Assembly (NCBI GenBank): GCA_036924285.1
Contig: JAYKYS010000012.1
Location: 12,090,001 to 12,154,000 of the forward strand
Reading direction: 5' to 3'
Length of the DNA: 64,000 nt
Source: Asterella californica
Taxonomy: Eukaryota; Streptophyta; Marchantiopsida; Marchantiales; Aytoniaceae
The translations under genes and the position numbers were made by a program. Positions within the stretch are counted from its first letter, which is position 1; every line of letters starts with the position of its first letter. The notes under the pieces were generated by a model. The model was not told the origin of the DNA, made no database searches, and saw only the letters and a program-made list of their open reading frames with translations. Below are positions 46,563 through 58,514 of this stretch, one piece after another.

Positions 46563-46722
46563 TCAGTGACAAGGAATGAGGCCTTTCCAGAACCATGCAG
46601 GCTGGAGTTGTCGTGGTCGTTTTAATAAACCATCGTAAATGGACAATTTGAGGTTTTTGTTGTTGCGTTCTCGATTATGAGTGCATGTGATGTGTAAGCT
46701 GAAGTCGAATGAATGACCAAGT

Positions 46723-47830
46723 TTGATATCGGGCGAAGGTGGTTACCGCTTTCGCAAAAGGATTCCTAGAGGCGTAGTAGCATCGGCATGGAGATGGAAC
46801 GATGAAGAGATCGCAGACGATGCTCTGGGAGTTAGTTTTCAAGAGGGCGTAAAGCTGTTCAATGCTGGAGAGTACTACCAGTGTCATGATGTTCTGGAGA
46901 GTCTCTGGAACGATGCGAAAGAACCACAAAGAAGCATACTACATGGAATACTCCAGTGCGCGGTCGGGTTGTACCACCTTCTCCATCAGGTACTGAAATC
47001 AGTCAGCCTCATGTCTCTGCTAATATGGCACGATGGAATAGGTCTGAAACCAAGGTTCCAGTTCGGTGAGTGTGAAGTACTTCCAGCGAGTAATGGATCA
47101 CCTCCTATCGTCATGATTACAGGAAGGTTTTGGTCATGTTTACAGAATCACAGGGGAGCTATGGTTGAATTGGGGGAAGGTCTGACAAAACTCAGACGAG
47201 TTGGTCTAAGTAGTGGGCCTCTCCACGACTTTGAGCAGCAAACATCGGCTGTACTGGAGTTTATCTACAACACTCAACTGGAGCATGCCGCTTGTGAGTA
47301 CCTGGAGCTTTTCTGGAAAATCTTTGTTGCACCTTTGCAGGAGATCGACTTTGTAGTATTTCCTTTCTACCTCTTCACGACAAGCCATGTTTACTCCTCT
47401 CGATTCTGTTCTGTTCTGTGCTTTCGGACTGTTCGGTTTGTTCCCAATCTGCAGAGGTGACAGAAACCTTGGAACCATACATCTGTAAGCAAGCATGAAT
47501 AAGTGCGTACAGGCTCTAGTCAACCACCATTTCCCGATTGTGGAAGCGGATGAGGTGTGCACTAACCGGTGTACCCGTCCTGTAAATGTAGGTTCTGATG
47601 ACATCTGTATCACCATGGACGGATCCGAGCAGTCCTATCGACTTTTAGGCAACTTCGGAGCAGGTCAGGTCCTGTACAAGGTGGCTGAAGAAGCCGATGG
47701 TCTCCACATTCACTTTGTATCACAAAGACCGGTGGCTGCCGTGTCGGAGGAGTTTGCAGCTCTTCCACCTACTCGGGTGAAGGTTCCCCTTTTGCAAGCA
47801 GAAGAAGACGATCTGTACACCCTGACTTGA
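46723..47830 (+). CDS. DUF309-family protein, likely plastid (5' end unresolved)
   Basis: Three exons are supported: one ending at 46989, then 47146-47293 and 47592-47830 (stop TGA). Splicing is phase 0 (CAG|GTACTG..TTACAG|AAT) and phase 1 (T|GTGAGT..TGTAG|GT), and restores the conserved run through GLYHLLHQ-NHRGAMVELGEG and EHAAC-SDDICITMD. Family hallmarks are FNAGEYYQCHDVLESLW and EPQR.ILHGILQCAVGLYH. DUF309 occurs in plants and cyanobacteria; plant members are usually plastid-targeted and their biochemical role is not known. No in-frame ATG precedes the conserved part, and TGA 46714-46716 closes the frame, so a transit-peptide exon must lie upstream. A 28-residue ATG frame at 45175 and an Arg/Ser-rich frame at 45461-45742 are unproven candidates. 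Without such an exon the locus would be a pseudogene. Confidence 0.8.
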
Positions 47831-50189
47831 CATTCATGTTCAGTTCTGGAATCACCTTTCAACGAATCAGTGCGCAATGCAGTTCCAATACCTTCTATGT
47901 CGGAAGAAAATCTTGCCAATGGCCCACCATTGCTTTCAGACAGTAGCAATGGACAGTTCCAGGAGGTTGGGTTGGTGGGGGATCTTCGTAGGCACTACAG
48001 GGCTGTCTACTCACACGAGGTTGAATTGATGGGAGAGCACCGATGAGAAGCGGCCGCATAGACCAGGAAGGCAGTGCGACAGTGAATTCTTACCTCTGCT
48101 CAAGCAGGACTATTCTCCATCGAACCCCCTTCGCCACTCACCCAAGATAGGATTCCAATCTCCGTGAGTGGCGATCGAACTCACTCAAGTTCGAATCAAC
48201 ATGGATATGTTGCAAATGAATTATATCCCCAGGGCTATTCGTGCCCTGAGCCTCATTCACGGAAGAAATGAATCAGTAGCAAGTTTGCACGAATGATAAG
48301 GGGGAGCATTTGCTGTCTACAGTTCGATGAGTGAAATATGCATGCAACATGAACTTTCCTATGAGAGAAGAACATAAACATCTGCCGAGGGAAGAAAAAG
48401 ACAAGCGTGGAGAAGCCAAATCCAGTAACGAAATTGGATCGGATATTGGAGGTCTTATTGAACTTCTGGATCTATTAATCAGTGTTAGATCTTGTTCATG
48501 AATTGTAATCTTATCAATGTTAAATAGAAAAATATGCAATAGCTTCAAAATTAAAATATATTTAAGTATTATATATATATATATTATGTATTGTATACAA
48601 ACTTCTACAAAAATTTCTATAAGTTATGTATGTTGAAGCTTGCTCTAGGAACCATCTTGTCAAAAATTAAGTTTTGTTATAGGTTTAGTTTATCACCTAA
48701 CCTTTTTCATTAGAAAGATTAGGTGATAAATTAAATGGCTTTGCATTATTCTGAAGGAAGAGATAAAATATGCAAAAGTGTTAAACTTTTAGTGTGATGA
48801 TTCAATACTCAAGCAACCCTTGCTTCAAGTGATGAATAACAAACGGATGAGAATACCCGATCAAGCCGAACAAGAGGAAAGAGGTACCGAATGGACGAAC
48901 CACTTAACATCCATCATCATAAACTCACTAGCTCTATTTTGTTGTCCTTATCATAACATGATAAGGGCAAAGGTGATCTGAAAATACCACATGGTAAGTC
49001 AAAAGTGCTATTAATATATTATAGCATGATAAGTCAAAAGTGTTACTTACGATTGGTGAATCTTTTAAAGTTCTATGCAAAAAAGACAAGAACTAGCTTC
49101 TCAAAAAAGAGATTAAAACCGAGACATTAGTTATATCTTTGCTGATCGCTAGAATATTTCTAACGTTTTCCTTGTAGAGAACAAAGGTCTCTATTCACTA
49201 TTGTTTTATTTCGTTTAGTAGATGTTGTCAAGGCTGGGTTGGTAATTAGTCTGAACTTCTCGCGAGTGCTTGTTACTTAATGATGAGAATATTTTCTCTT
49301 ATTTGATATCTTCATGATTTTGGATCAAGAATATCTCCATCCAAACCTCTCCAGTATTTTCATTGACACAAGCTTGATGAACTTTCACCTGGTCGGTTTG
49401 GAATGACAAAATCCTGACTAGAACAAAATCGTGAGAGTTCAAGATGAATGAACTATATTTTTTAGTTTAGTTCTTATGTTGTGTTCTGCGATGCGAAAAT
49501 TAAGCAATGCATAGAATTGTTGTGGTCGACTAGGAGCAACTTGAGCATGGCACGACATGTGAAGTCACCAAATCAAATAGTCGAATGGTGTCAAATAAAA
49601 TGTGAAGTATTAGTGAACCGTATGACGAATACAAAAAAGAGCTTTTAGTTAGAATGAGATGCGTGTAAAATCCAAGTGAGATTAGTTTTATGCCATTACC
49701 TCGACGAAGAGTTTACAATAGTAGTTGTGGATTCGAAGGCGATACGAGTAAGCGGAGATTTCATAGATGCAAGGTCATTGCATTGTTATTCCATGTGATT
49801 TTCTTTGTAATAGTTCTTTGTGAAAATGTGATAGGAAGGTCCTTGTGCGACTGCGATATGAGGTGTGTCTATTTATGAACATGACGCAAATACATATTTG
49901 AGTTCCAGGCGAATTGATAATTCGATGCGTAAACTTGATTGACTGAGATCATAGCGGTATGAATAGTCGCTGCTACTTACTCAATTCTTTCCACTGTAGT
50001 TTACATGTGTGTTAATTTTTTAGTCTTCTTTCTTGCTGTAGCGTACATGTGTGTTAGTGTTTTGATTCTTGATCACTAGTTCTAAATATGAATTAATAGT
50101 AGTCTGAAATCCATATCTCTTTGTTCTGATTTCTTCTTCGTATTCTTTTCACATTCTCTCTGTAAATATGCGATAGAGGATTTGTCTCC
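47831..50189. other. DUF309 3' flank and unassigned DNA
   Basis: A perfect 11-bp inverted repeat TCGCCACTCAC..GTGAGTGGCGA lies at 48131-48174 and an (AT)n run at 48569-48585. A larger imperfect hairpin TTTATCACCTAA..TTAGGTGATAAA lies at about 48688-48735. From 48835 there is text resembling 31.43 and 57.15 kb (AACAAACGGATGAGAATACCC). No gene is seen. Confidence 0.4.
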
Positions 50190-50229
50190 ATGTGAATTCT
50201 CAAGTAGAAAGTAAAGATTCGACTTCAAA

Positions 50230-51560
50230 GCGAACCGGTGTCGTGTTGTGGTTCGACTCCTGTGTGAAATTCTCATGGAACGTAGGTTGTGTTTCTTTTC
50301 TGTGTTTCGTGAACCGTATCGCGTAACTCGCCGAACCGTGTGATGGGTGTCACGTTTGTGATTATTTGTTTAAGTGATCATACTGTAGAGGAACGTGTCA
50401 AGTCATCCATCTGTGCGCGTTCACTTCAGTGGTCCTTGTCGCCGAATTTGTGTATAAAATGGTGGGTCGAATGTTCATACGGTATTCTCTCTCAACGGGT
50501 GATTTGTGAGGGTTCTCGGAGGTCTGCATGGAGAAGTGAAGAACTACAAGCGTGGTGGTTAGGGGCGGAGGTCTGATACCGGCTCAGGATCTTCCTTTCC
50601 TGAATCCGTTTCACATCAAGCTTCATTGCATCCACCCCGATCACTTTCGACTATGGTTAGTTGCGTATTTTGGTAATGAATTCATGGAGAGAGTGATGGA
50701 GTTACAGCTTCCGGTGATCCTTCCGATCATTACATACAGAGAGACTTGGGATATGATGGTGTACATCTTGTTGTGAGGAACAATGGTCTCAACTATCCAT
50801 CGAATATTCTTTTCAACCTTTGGGTCGATGTCTGATGTCATTGCAGACCGAAGATCAATCATGGACCTTGGATCGTGAGAAACTTCGGGCAAGAATATTT
50901 CAATCGAGTGATAGCTTCACCGTTTCCTTTTGTCGTACCTTTTATTATAGATCGTTTCTAGGTTGTAATATTGTCTTTGTATTAGTCTGCGACTCAATCG
51001 TTTCATTCTAGTTGAGCACTTCTGTGTAGTTACGGATCGCAAAGAATCTGTCGACATATCTGAAGGATTTTTTGAAGTCTTAGAGTCTTGTTGATGTCTT
51101 GTGTCTCCTTGGGAGTAAAAATTCATTTTAGGGGAAAAAGTTGAGTGGAGAAAAGACGAAAATAAAGCTCTTTTTGCTCATATTGATCTATTTTTGGACC
51201 AATGGTGTTCTAGCTGATCTTCGCGACGTTTCTGTGGTTTCTGGAGGCTTCGGATGGCCACTCGCAAAATGAAGGTTATGGTTGGAAAGCTCCCGACCGG
51301 GGCTACAATCTGGGCTGAAGAATCGATCGATTTGATGGAAGGATGAGGACGTTATGATCGATTGAGTGGAGGAGTGAAATTCATTTATCGCTACGTTTCT
51401 GGTTGTCTCGAGAGACTCGTGAGGAGTTTTGAGGAGCTGTCTGTTGGGTTGGAGAGGTGACGACGTGCTGGTCGTTTTGATATCAATTTCATCAGGTTCT
51501 TGATCGATTTGGATTGTGAACTGATCGATTGAAGTTGAGAAGTGCAGACGTGATAAGACG
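50230..51560 (+). repeat. Dispersed retroelement repeat, copy 1 (reference copy)
   Basis: This is the least rearranged member of the family also found at 12.66-13.99 kb (reverse), 14.04-14.70 kb (rearranged) and weakly 41.2-41.7 kb. It contains no long open frame. Association with a gypsy remnant at 40-41 kb suggests an LTR or leader, but paired LTRs with target duplications could not be defined. Confidence 0.7.
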
Positions 51561-53549
51561 AGAACAGCGAACTGTGATAGTTATGGATAGTTTGCTATTG
51601 CTTCAATTCTGAGTCGAATTTCTAAGTAAAACGTTCCAGGATTGAAGTATGTTTTATCAGTAAGATACTTGGGAAGTTTCACCTCAAATGGTCAAGTAGT
51701 TTGTTCAGAATCTTGGATCAAATGTACTTGGGTCTGTAAAGCTCTTAAGTTAGCACAGATTACGCTTTGATCCATATCTGAGAATTGGTTCGAGATTTTG
51801 ACCTGAAAATTGTTCAGGGTAGGAGTGAAGGGTCCAATCAAGCTTCTTGTGAAGTTTGATCATCATTGGTCGACTGGTTTGGGAGGACTGAGGTCTCAAA
51901 GTTCAAAGATACTTTTGTTATTAACGGTTTCGGATTTTTGATCACATCTATTGTCACTTTGGTTATTTTCGAGCAATTTGGAGAGGAGTTTGTTGCTGAA
52001 ACTACCATGCCTGCATACAAATCGACATTCTGAAGGTGTGGGGCTGATTTCAGCTCTTGGTGGTGAAGGAGAATGGAGTCGTGATGAATCATAAGCCGTT
52101 GTTTGAGTTTTCAGAGCTGCCAGGTACTACTGCCGTTGGTGCTATGTTGAAATCTGAGTAGTGCCTTGAAGCATGCATGCTTTATCTTGCTGGGTTGCTT
52201 AGGAGACCAAGCTGTGCAGCAAGTTGTGTTAGGGACTCTATCAAGTTGGTTGAGCAATCTTATAGTATCTTTCGGTTGTATCAAATAGAGTTGTGGTGGT
52301 CAAACTGATGGGTAGCTAGCGTCGCTGAGAAGTTGTCAAATCATACTTCTAGTGATTTGGAGTTACTTGCGTGTAGATAGTACAGAGCTGAGTATTTCAG
52401 ATAGAGTACAAAAAGATATGTATGTAACACAAATTTGTACAACTTATACGTATCATTGGACCGTAGCAACCTTTAACCTTGAGTCGAGAGATATAATGTC
52501 ACTTGTCTGAGAAGAGTAGATAGAGAGCATTAGGATTGAAGGATCAAGGTTCGGAGCCAACCTGTTCAAGTCACCTACCTCTACATTGTCATATACCTCG
52601 TGTATTCCTAGACAAAAAAACACGTTATACGATACCGGTCTTCAACGTTGTTGTGTTGCAAGTTGTTTTGTGTGTGAACTTAGTAAAGTGACCTTATCAA
52701 AGAGAAGAGAAGTTTTGAAATTTGTATATGTAGAAGTGTTGAATCTCGTGTGACTTTTGTGGTTTTGCTTACATATTTAGGTGTTTGATTTAGTGTTCAG
52801 CCTTTGATTTTTGATCTGATTTACACTTTGTGAGTTGTGTTAGCATCGGTTCATTGCTCTCTAGCAAAACTTATCTCAACTTCACAGCTAGAGAGTTTTG
52901 CATATCTCAATAAACTCTTGCTCGACAATGTTCAAACTCGTTTATAATCGATCTTGGTTGTATTGATATAACTGTTGCTCCTCTTATATTTTACATGTGT
53001 GTTATGTATTTTCAATCTTGGTGCACTAATTCTATCCCTATATTGAAGGTAGTCCTCATGCGGTTTTACTTGTTGCATCTTCTCCAAACTCGCTATGATT
53101 TTTCAAGTTCATACTTGTATGTGTATCTGTTAGGTAGAGAGTATAGTGGATATTCTATATGACTCGCATACATATGATTCCTGTGATATGACTCCAAATC
53201 TGATATGTGATGTTTTAATGTGTGGTGTGGAGAGTTGAGGCAACCTAAGGGTTATATATGAACAAGGTAGTTACATGATTATTAGCTTGTTGTGCAATAG
53301 TTGCTTAGTAACTGAACTTGAGGTTGTATGAAGTTTATTGATCTTTTTAGTGTATGTTTTATACTCTTGTATGGATTGACACCAGATAGGTATGTTTCTC
53401 AGAAATTTCATAGGTGTTAGGGATCCTTTGCAAGAGTCAAACATATTAGACTCTTAGGCAAATTTATATATAAAAAAACACGGTTTGGGAGGTTTTTTTT
53501 ACCAACTGAGCGTTCCAACAGCTGTCGATCCAATGCCAATTGGACCATT
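51561..53549. other. Unassigned DNA, probably retroelement flank
   Basis: No coding family is recognised. TTTACATGTGTGTTA-like text near 52990 recurs near 49998 and 50047, which may mark further parts of the same retroelement. Confidence 0.35.
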
Positions 53550-54200
53550 GTGGCTCTTCTTAAGAATGAGCAATGGTTTGAGTCATTTGGCAATTCCTCT
53601 AGAGATATTATAGTTACGTCTGTTGTGAAGTCGGATGCTATAAGCAATAAGTTGAGACCTCAAGGTATACATGTAGATGCAAAAGAAGGAAGTGGGACAA
53701 ACGCTCCAACTAGACAAGAAAATAAATATTGGAATGTTCGTTCTGACAACGAATCATTCCAAGCTTTGACCAGCAGTGACAAAAGTACAAATTACTTGCC
53801 TCCTCATTTTGTAGACCAATGGTATGATATCCTATAATCTTTTTGTGGAGGGAGATGTTCAACCTCCTCCTTTTGGGGATTCTTCCATGACGATGGACAG
53901 TCTTGACGATTCACCAACCCACACCATTGAATCCAGTTACGCTTCTTTTTGCAAAAGAGCTTCAATTGAGCAATATAAGGTTATGGTAGAGGTATTTTGT
54001 GAGTTTGTCAGTGCATCAAAGTGTTGAGGATCTTTGAGAACAGAGAGAGCTACTTGCAGCAGCAAGAAGTAGAACGCATCAGTTTTGTCCAACAATATGA
54101 GCTTGATAGGAGAGTTGGATCAGCTTGCTATCAATTATCAGTCCATCTGCACATTAATCGTGGATGCTTTGATGGATGATGGATGCATTTGACCAACTCG
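53550..54200 (+). pseudogene. Myb/SANT-like Harbinger partner ORF, frame-shifted
   Basis: The first frame (53550-53837) reads LLKNEQWFESFGNSS, KLRPQGIHVDAKE, then NKYWNVRSDNESFQALTSSDKSTNYLPP and FVDQWYDIL. It matches the Myb/SANT remnant at 39.1-39.5 kb. The second frame (53824-54027) continues with FVEGDVQPPPFGDSS and YKVMVEVFCEF. Further in-frame stops follow. The overlap of the two frames marks a frameshift, so the gene is broken. Start at the CTG/ATG-like beginning of the frame is uncertain. Confidence 0.6.
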
Positions 54201-54369
54201 CTTGAAGGTTAGACTGGACATTTTCTGTAAGTAGTTTTATCTTTGAGTTTTCCTTCAACATCAAATTCGCTAATGGTTGTAGCTCTATGTGAGAATCTAG
54301 CCTTGCAGAAGTTGTTGCTTCTGGTCTGTTGAGCCTCGCTTCAGTTGGGAGTGCTTTTCTAATCTATTG

Positions 54370-54711
54370 AAGAATGCATAATTGGGAGAGCAAGCCTCTA
54401 TATCTCTATGAAGAGGAAACATGGGTTAAGTGTTTGACAATGACAAAGGCTGGTTTCTTTAAACCTTTGTTGTCTTACTTGCATGGATGTATTGTTTGGA
54501 GAAGGAGGAAGTTTGTTGATGGGTGAAACACCGAAATGGTGTATGGTTCGATCAGTGTCTGAGGACAGTTTCTATGTGCATGAAGAAGACATCATTTTGT
54601 TGGCTGCTTGAGCAAGTGGAGCTCGAGTACGATTTATTTCAGGGGTCTTTAAGCCTTGATTTAAGACCTCATGTAACTAATTTTGTGGAGTCTCATGGAG
54701 CGATACTTTAA
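54370..54711 (+). pseudogene. 5' end of a Harbinger transposase remnant
   Basis: The DNA around 54500-54620 (GGAGAAGGAGGAAGTTTGTTGATGGG.. and GAAGAAGACATCATTTTGTTGG) matches the start of the transposase remnant at 38860-38960, including the EEDIIF block. The catalytic part is absent; the sequence runs into tandem repeats. The 62-residue frame at 54523-54711 is a by-product. Confidence 0.5.
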
Positions 54712-55080
54712 TGTTGCGTCGGCTTCTGATATTAAATTCCTTTGATTTCAATGCAAAGTATGGTTTAATTATAACTATTTTTTGTGGAGGTAGATGGTTT
54801 AATTTTCCATGATGATTTCCTCCTCCTCTCGATGTAACGATGTTTTAATGTTACGACAGGCTCCTGAAATTAAACTCCTTTGACTTTAATGCAAAGTATG
54901 ATTTATTTCAAGACCTTTAAGTATTGATTTTTTACTTGATGTAAGTATTTTCCATGGAGCCCGATGGTTCTCATCTCCTCCCGATGTAAAAATGTAACAA
55001 TACCTTAATTTTGTGATGAGATCTTGAAATTAAATTCCGTTGACTTCAACGTAAACAGAAACCTTTAAGTCTTAATTTTT
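54640..55080 (+). repeat. Three-unit tandem repeat, about 135-160 bp
   Basis: ATTAAATTCCTTTGATTTCAATGCAAAG-like blocks occur near 54733, 54870 and 55029, each with TTAAG(T/C)CTTGATTT and CCATGGAG blocks between. The first unit overlaps the end of the Harbinger fragment. Confidence 0.65.
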
Positions 55081-55389
55081 AATCTACTTGTAAAGTAGAT
55101 ATTCAACAATCTTTGAAGTCAGATTTTGCTTAGATGCAAATGTGTGTTAATGTCTTGTTACCACCTAGTACTACTTGCCAAAGCTAGAATCTCCAGCCAA
55201 TATACTTCATCTGCAGGTGACTGTTATTACTTTGATCAAGACACGGGTTCACCATATAAATAAAAGAGTATTTTAGCTATACATGAGTGTACTATTCGCT
55301 TGTAAATTAGAGGAATAATAACTATTTTCAGTAGTTTGAATGTTTCTTGAGATATTCCATAGCATGGAATAATAATTGTAGTTATGCGA

Positions 55390-56620
55390 GTTTATGTCAT
55401 AATCTGCTGAAAGTTGGATGGTTGGAAAGCTAGTGATGACAGCTTTCCAGTGAGATCATTTTGAGTTTATTTTGGGTCCAAATGGGCGACGCTATTGTCT
55501 CGGTGTGAATGAATATTTCTCCATTCATAAGGAGGCCGGGATGACCCAAACAACAAGTCGAGAGAAGCTCATCGTGAGCCAAGACGGAGTAGAGGAAGGA
55601 GGACAACTCATTGTGGACCCAAAAAAAAGAGAAGAAGGAGGTATGATCACCGTGAGTCTAAAAGGATAGTTCGAGCTGAGGAGGTTCGGACTCATGAAGA
55701 AAGATCGAGGTGAATCTTCTTTTATATTAAATTATTCTATGGAGAATAATCGTTGTAACGTCTCGAGCTCTACTTTGAATCGGCTAAGAGTTGGATGGTT
55801 GGAAATCTCTTGAGGAAAAGCTTTCCAATGAGGTCATTTTGAGCTGATTTTGAGTTGAAATGATGATGCTACAGCTTCAGGTGTCTATAAAGGATTTCTA
55901 CTTATATGGAGGTTGGGATATTTAAAGAGGTATGGACGATAATGACTGGTTAGGATAACCTCAAAAGTGGTCGAGAGGTTGATAGCTGGTCTGGACTATC
56001 TCAAGAGAAGATCTAGAAAAATCTTTTTCTACAAAAGATTATTCAATGGAGAGTAATAGATGTCACTTAGTGAGCTTTGCCCAGAATTGGCTGCAAGTTG
56101 GATGGTTGAAAAGCCCGTGACGACAACTTTCCAGTGAGCATTTTGAGCTCATTATGAGTCCAAATGACGACACTATTGTCTTCGATGTGAATGATTATTT
56201 TTCCACGCATAAAGAGGTCGTGAGAAGCTCACCTGGAGTCAAAATAGAGTAGAGAAAGGAGTACGGTTCATCATGAGCTCAAAAATAGGAAAGAGAAGAA
56301 GGAGGTACGCTCACCGTGAGTCTAAAAGGAGAGTTCAGGCTGAAAAAATGTTTGGATTGAGGAGGTTCTAGCTCATGAAGAAAGATTGAGATGAATCTTT
56401 TCTTATCTAAATTATACTATGGAGAATAATCACTGTAACTTCTTGAGCTCTATTCAGAGTTGGCTGAGAGTTGGATTGTTAGAAAGCTCTTGAGGAGAGC
56501 TTTCCATTGAGATCATTTTGAGCTCATTCTGAATCAAGATGGCGACGCTACGGCTTTTGAAGTGTATAAAGATTACACTCTCAATGAAATGATCGAGATG
56601 AGAATTTTTTATTTTCTTCA
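55390..56620 (+). repeat. Higher-order tandem repeat, about 680-bp dimer of two half-units
   Basis: An AGTTGGATGGTTGGAAAGC-like block recurs at 55408, 55784, 56089 and 56463. Units 1 and 3 are most alike (CACTATTGTCTTCG.TGTGAATGA.TATTTCTCC) and units 2 and 4 are most alike (GCTACGGCTT..GTGTATAAAG), giving spacings of about 681 and 679. The link text GAAAGATTGAGATGAATCTT also recurs at this period. A 65-residue frame at 55472-55669 is inside it and is not taken as a gene. Confidence 0.75.
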
Positions 56621-57739
56621 AGATTTCGCTTTATTGAGAGTTAAATATGACTAGTAGGATGGCAAGATTATAGTGGAACCACTTGGTTGAACTTGGAGAG
56701 CAAATTAAATTTAGGTGAACCGTCTGGAGATACAGGAGAGAAATAACAAGGATAGGAGGGATGGGAAAGGGGATTTTGGACAAGGATAGGAGCAAAAGAG
56801 GAGAGAAAAAACACAAAGAGGAACGAGGCAGAGCTTTCATCTCATGACAATATTTTATATGATTCTTTTCATATTCTACGTAGGTTTTGCAGTAAGATAG
56901 TTTAAGATTTAAGTAAATCTTTTAATTTTTAGAATTTTTATTAATTTTTAGAATAATTATATCATTTCACAAATTTAATGATAAGTAATTCACAACTCTA
57001 TACAGAGATTACTTTCAATAAACTATGGTTGTTTTCCTTCTGGATGTTAGAGAATCATATCTCATAAATTTGACACTTCTTAATAGTTCTCTTGTGAGTT
57101 GAGTGAAGAAAGAAATCATATCATTACGTTACTGGTTAAAAGAAAACGATTTGACGAATAACAAATAGATGGAGAAATCCCATTAAGCAGAACAAGAGAA
57201 AAAAGAAAAGCACCTAACACCCATAAGGTGAAGTGCAAATCAGAGCTAAACTTTGTACTCCCTAGTTCTATAGTCACTCATTCCTCTTACAATATCAAAA
57301 CATGATAAATCAAAACACTTACATGTAATCAATGCAAGAGAAAGATGATATTTATTACTAAAATTATTCATGTCGACCGTGGTGGCTAAAAACTCCTCTT
57401 TGTTTCTGAGACTAATGGAGATTATTCATTTTTTCTGAATCTTTGAATTAATTTAAACTTAATTCGTAATATAATAAAACTTGTGTTGCGCTTGCAGTGG
57501 AATGAAGAGACTAAACGCTTAACGATTTATCCAAATCTAAACTCCTTTCTCATTGTCATCTAATGAAAAAAAATACAATATAAGATAGAAAAAAATTGCT
57601 CACTTCCTTTCCGAGTTTTACAATCCGTGGATAACTATGCGAACGCATAGCAGTAAATAATCTAGAATCACGCGAAATCAGATTACAAGATACGAAGTTA
57701 GATATCTTTACGGTACTAAAGTCTTGTAAAATTCGAGGA
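56621..57739. other. AT-rich intergenic DNA
   Basis: No gene is recognised. The part at 57150-57320 resembles text at 48835 and 31430, a probable dispersed repeat. Confidence 0.4.
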
Positions 57740-57800
57740 ATTGGCTTGATCATACCCTTCTTAACGTTTGGTTGCTTGATCATACCCCCAACCTCTCATC
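57740..57800. repeat. Fragment of the 30-bp-period MITE family
   Basis: GCTTGATCATACCC occurs at 57744 and again at 57774, the same 30-bp period and motif as the arms of the element at 33.9 kb. A right-end-like piece (GATCAAGCAAATTCTAACTGG) lies near 60831, but no matching target repeats link the two. Confidence 0.5.
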
Positions 57801-58514
57801 GTCCGTCATACCGGTATCCCGCGCCATGTAGATCAAAACATGTCACTGTACATTTGAGCATGTGAAAATGCATGTCTGACGTGTAGCGTGTGAGAACGGT
57901 CCGTCTGACGTGGAGCGTGGTCTGACGTCGAGTGTGTGAGAATGCTCTGTTTGACGTGGAGCGTGGTCTAACGTAGAGCGTGTTCACTGGAAGCGAACGG
58001 GAAAAGACTAGACAGTGTCAGAATGACACGAGATAGACCGGATCATCCGGTCAGTCTCACAGTAACGCGCGAGATGCATTTACAGATTTTTCGCATTCAA
58101 AATTCGACGTGGTGCAAAGAAGAAAGCAAGCACAGATGATGAATGAAGATCGAGAAGACGGGGTGAAAAATTACGAGCGAAGGTAGTTCTCGTTACTGTT
58201 AGAAGTGTAGATTAGAGAGTGTACACAATAAGTCTTAAGCTTTCCGTGCGCCGAGTAGTTTCTAGAAACGATGTGCTCACTCGCCGAATTCAATAATGTA
58301 TCGGCAATGTCTCTTCTCAGTGGGTTTCAGCTTCCATTCAATGAATAATCAAGAACAGGCTGTCGAGTTCTATCTCTTATATTGCATGCAACTTCCCGGG
58401 GTGTTATAAGCGTGTAAGCGAATCAAGCACGACAGCGAGCTCTACTAGGAAAGTGTTGTATTTTCAGTCGTTTGCAGACGAGACGAAAGACGTGACATCC
58501 ATGTGATCAAAGGG

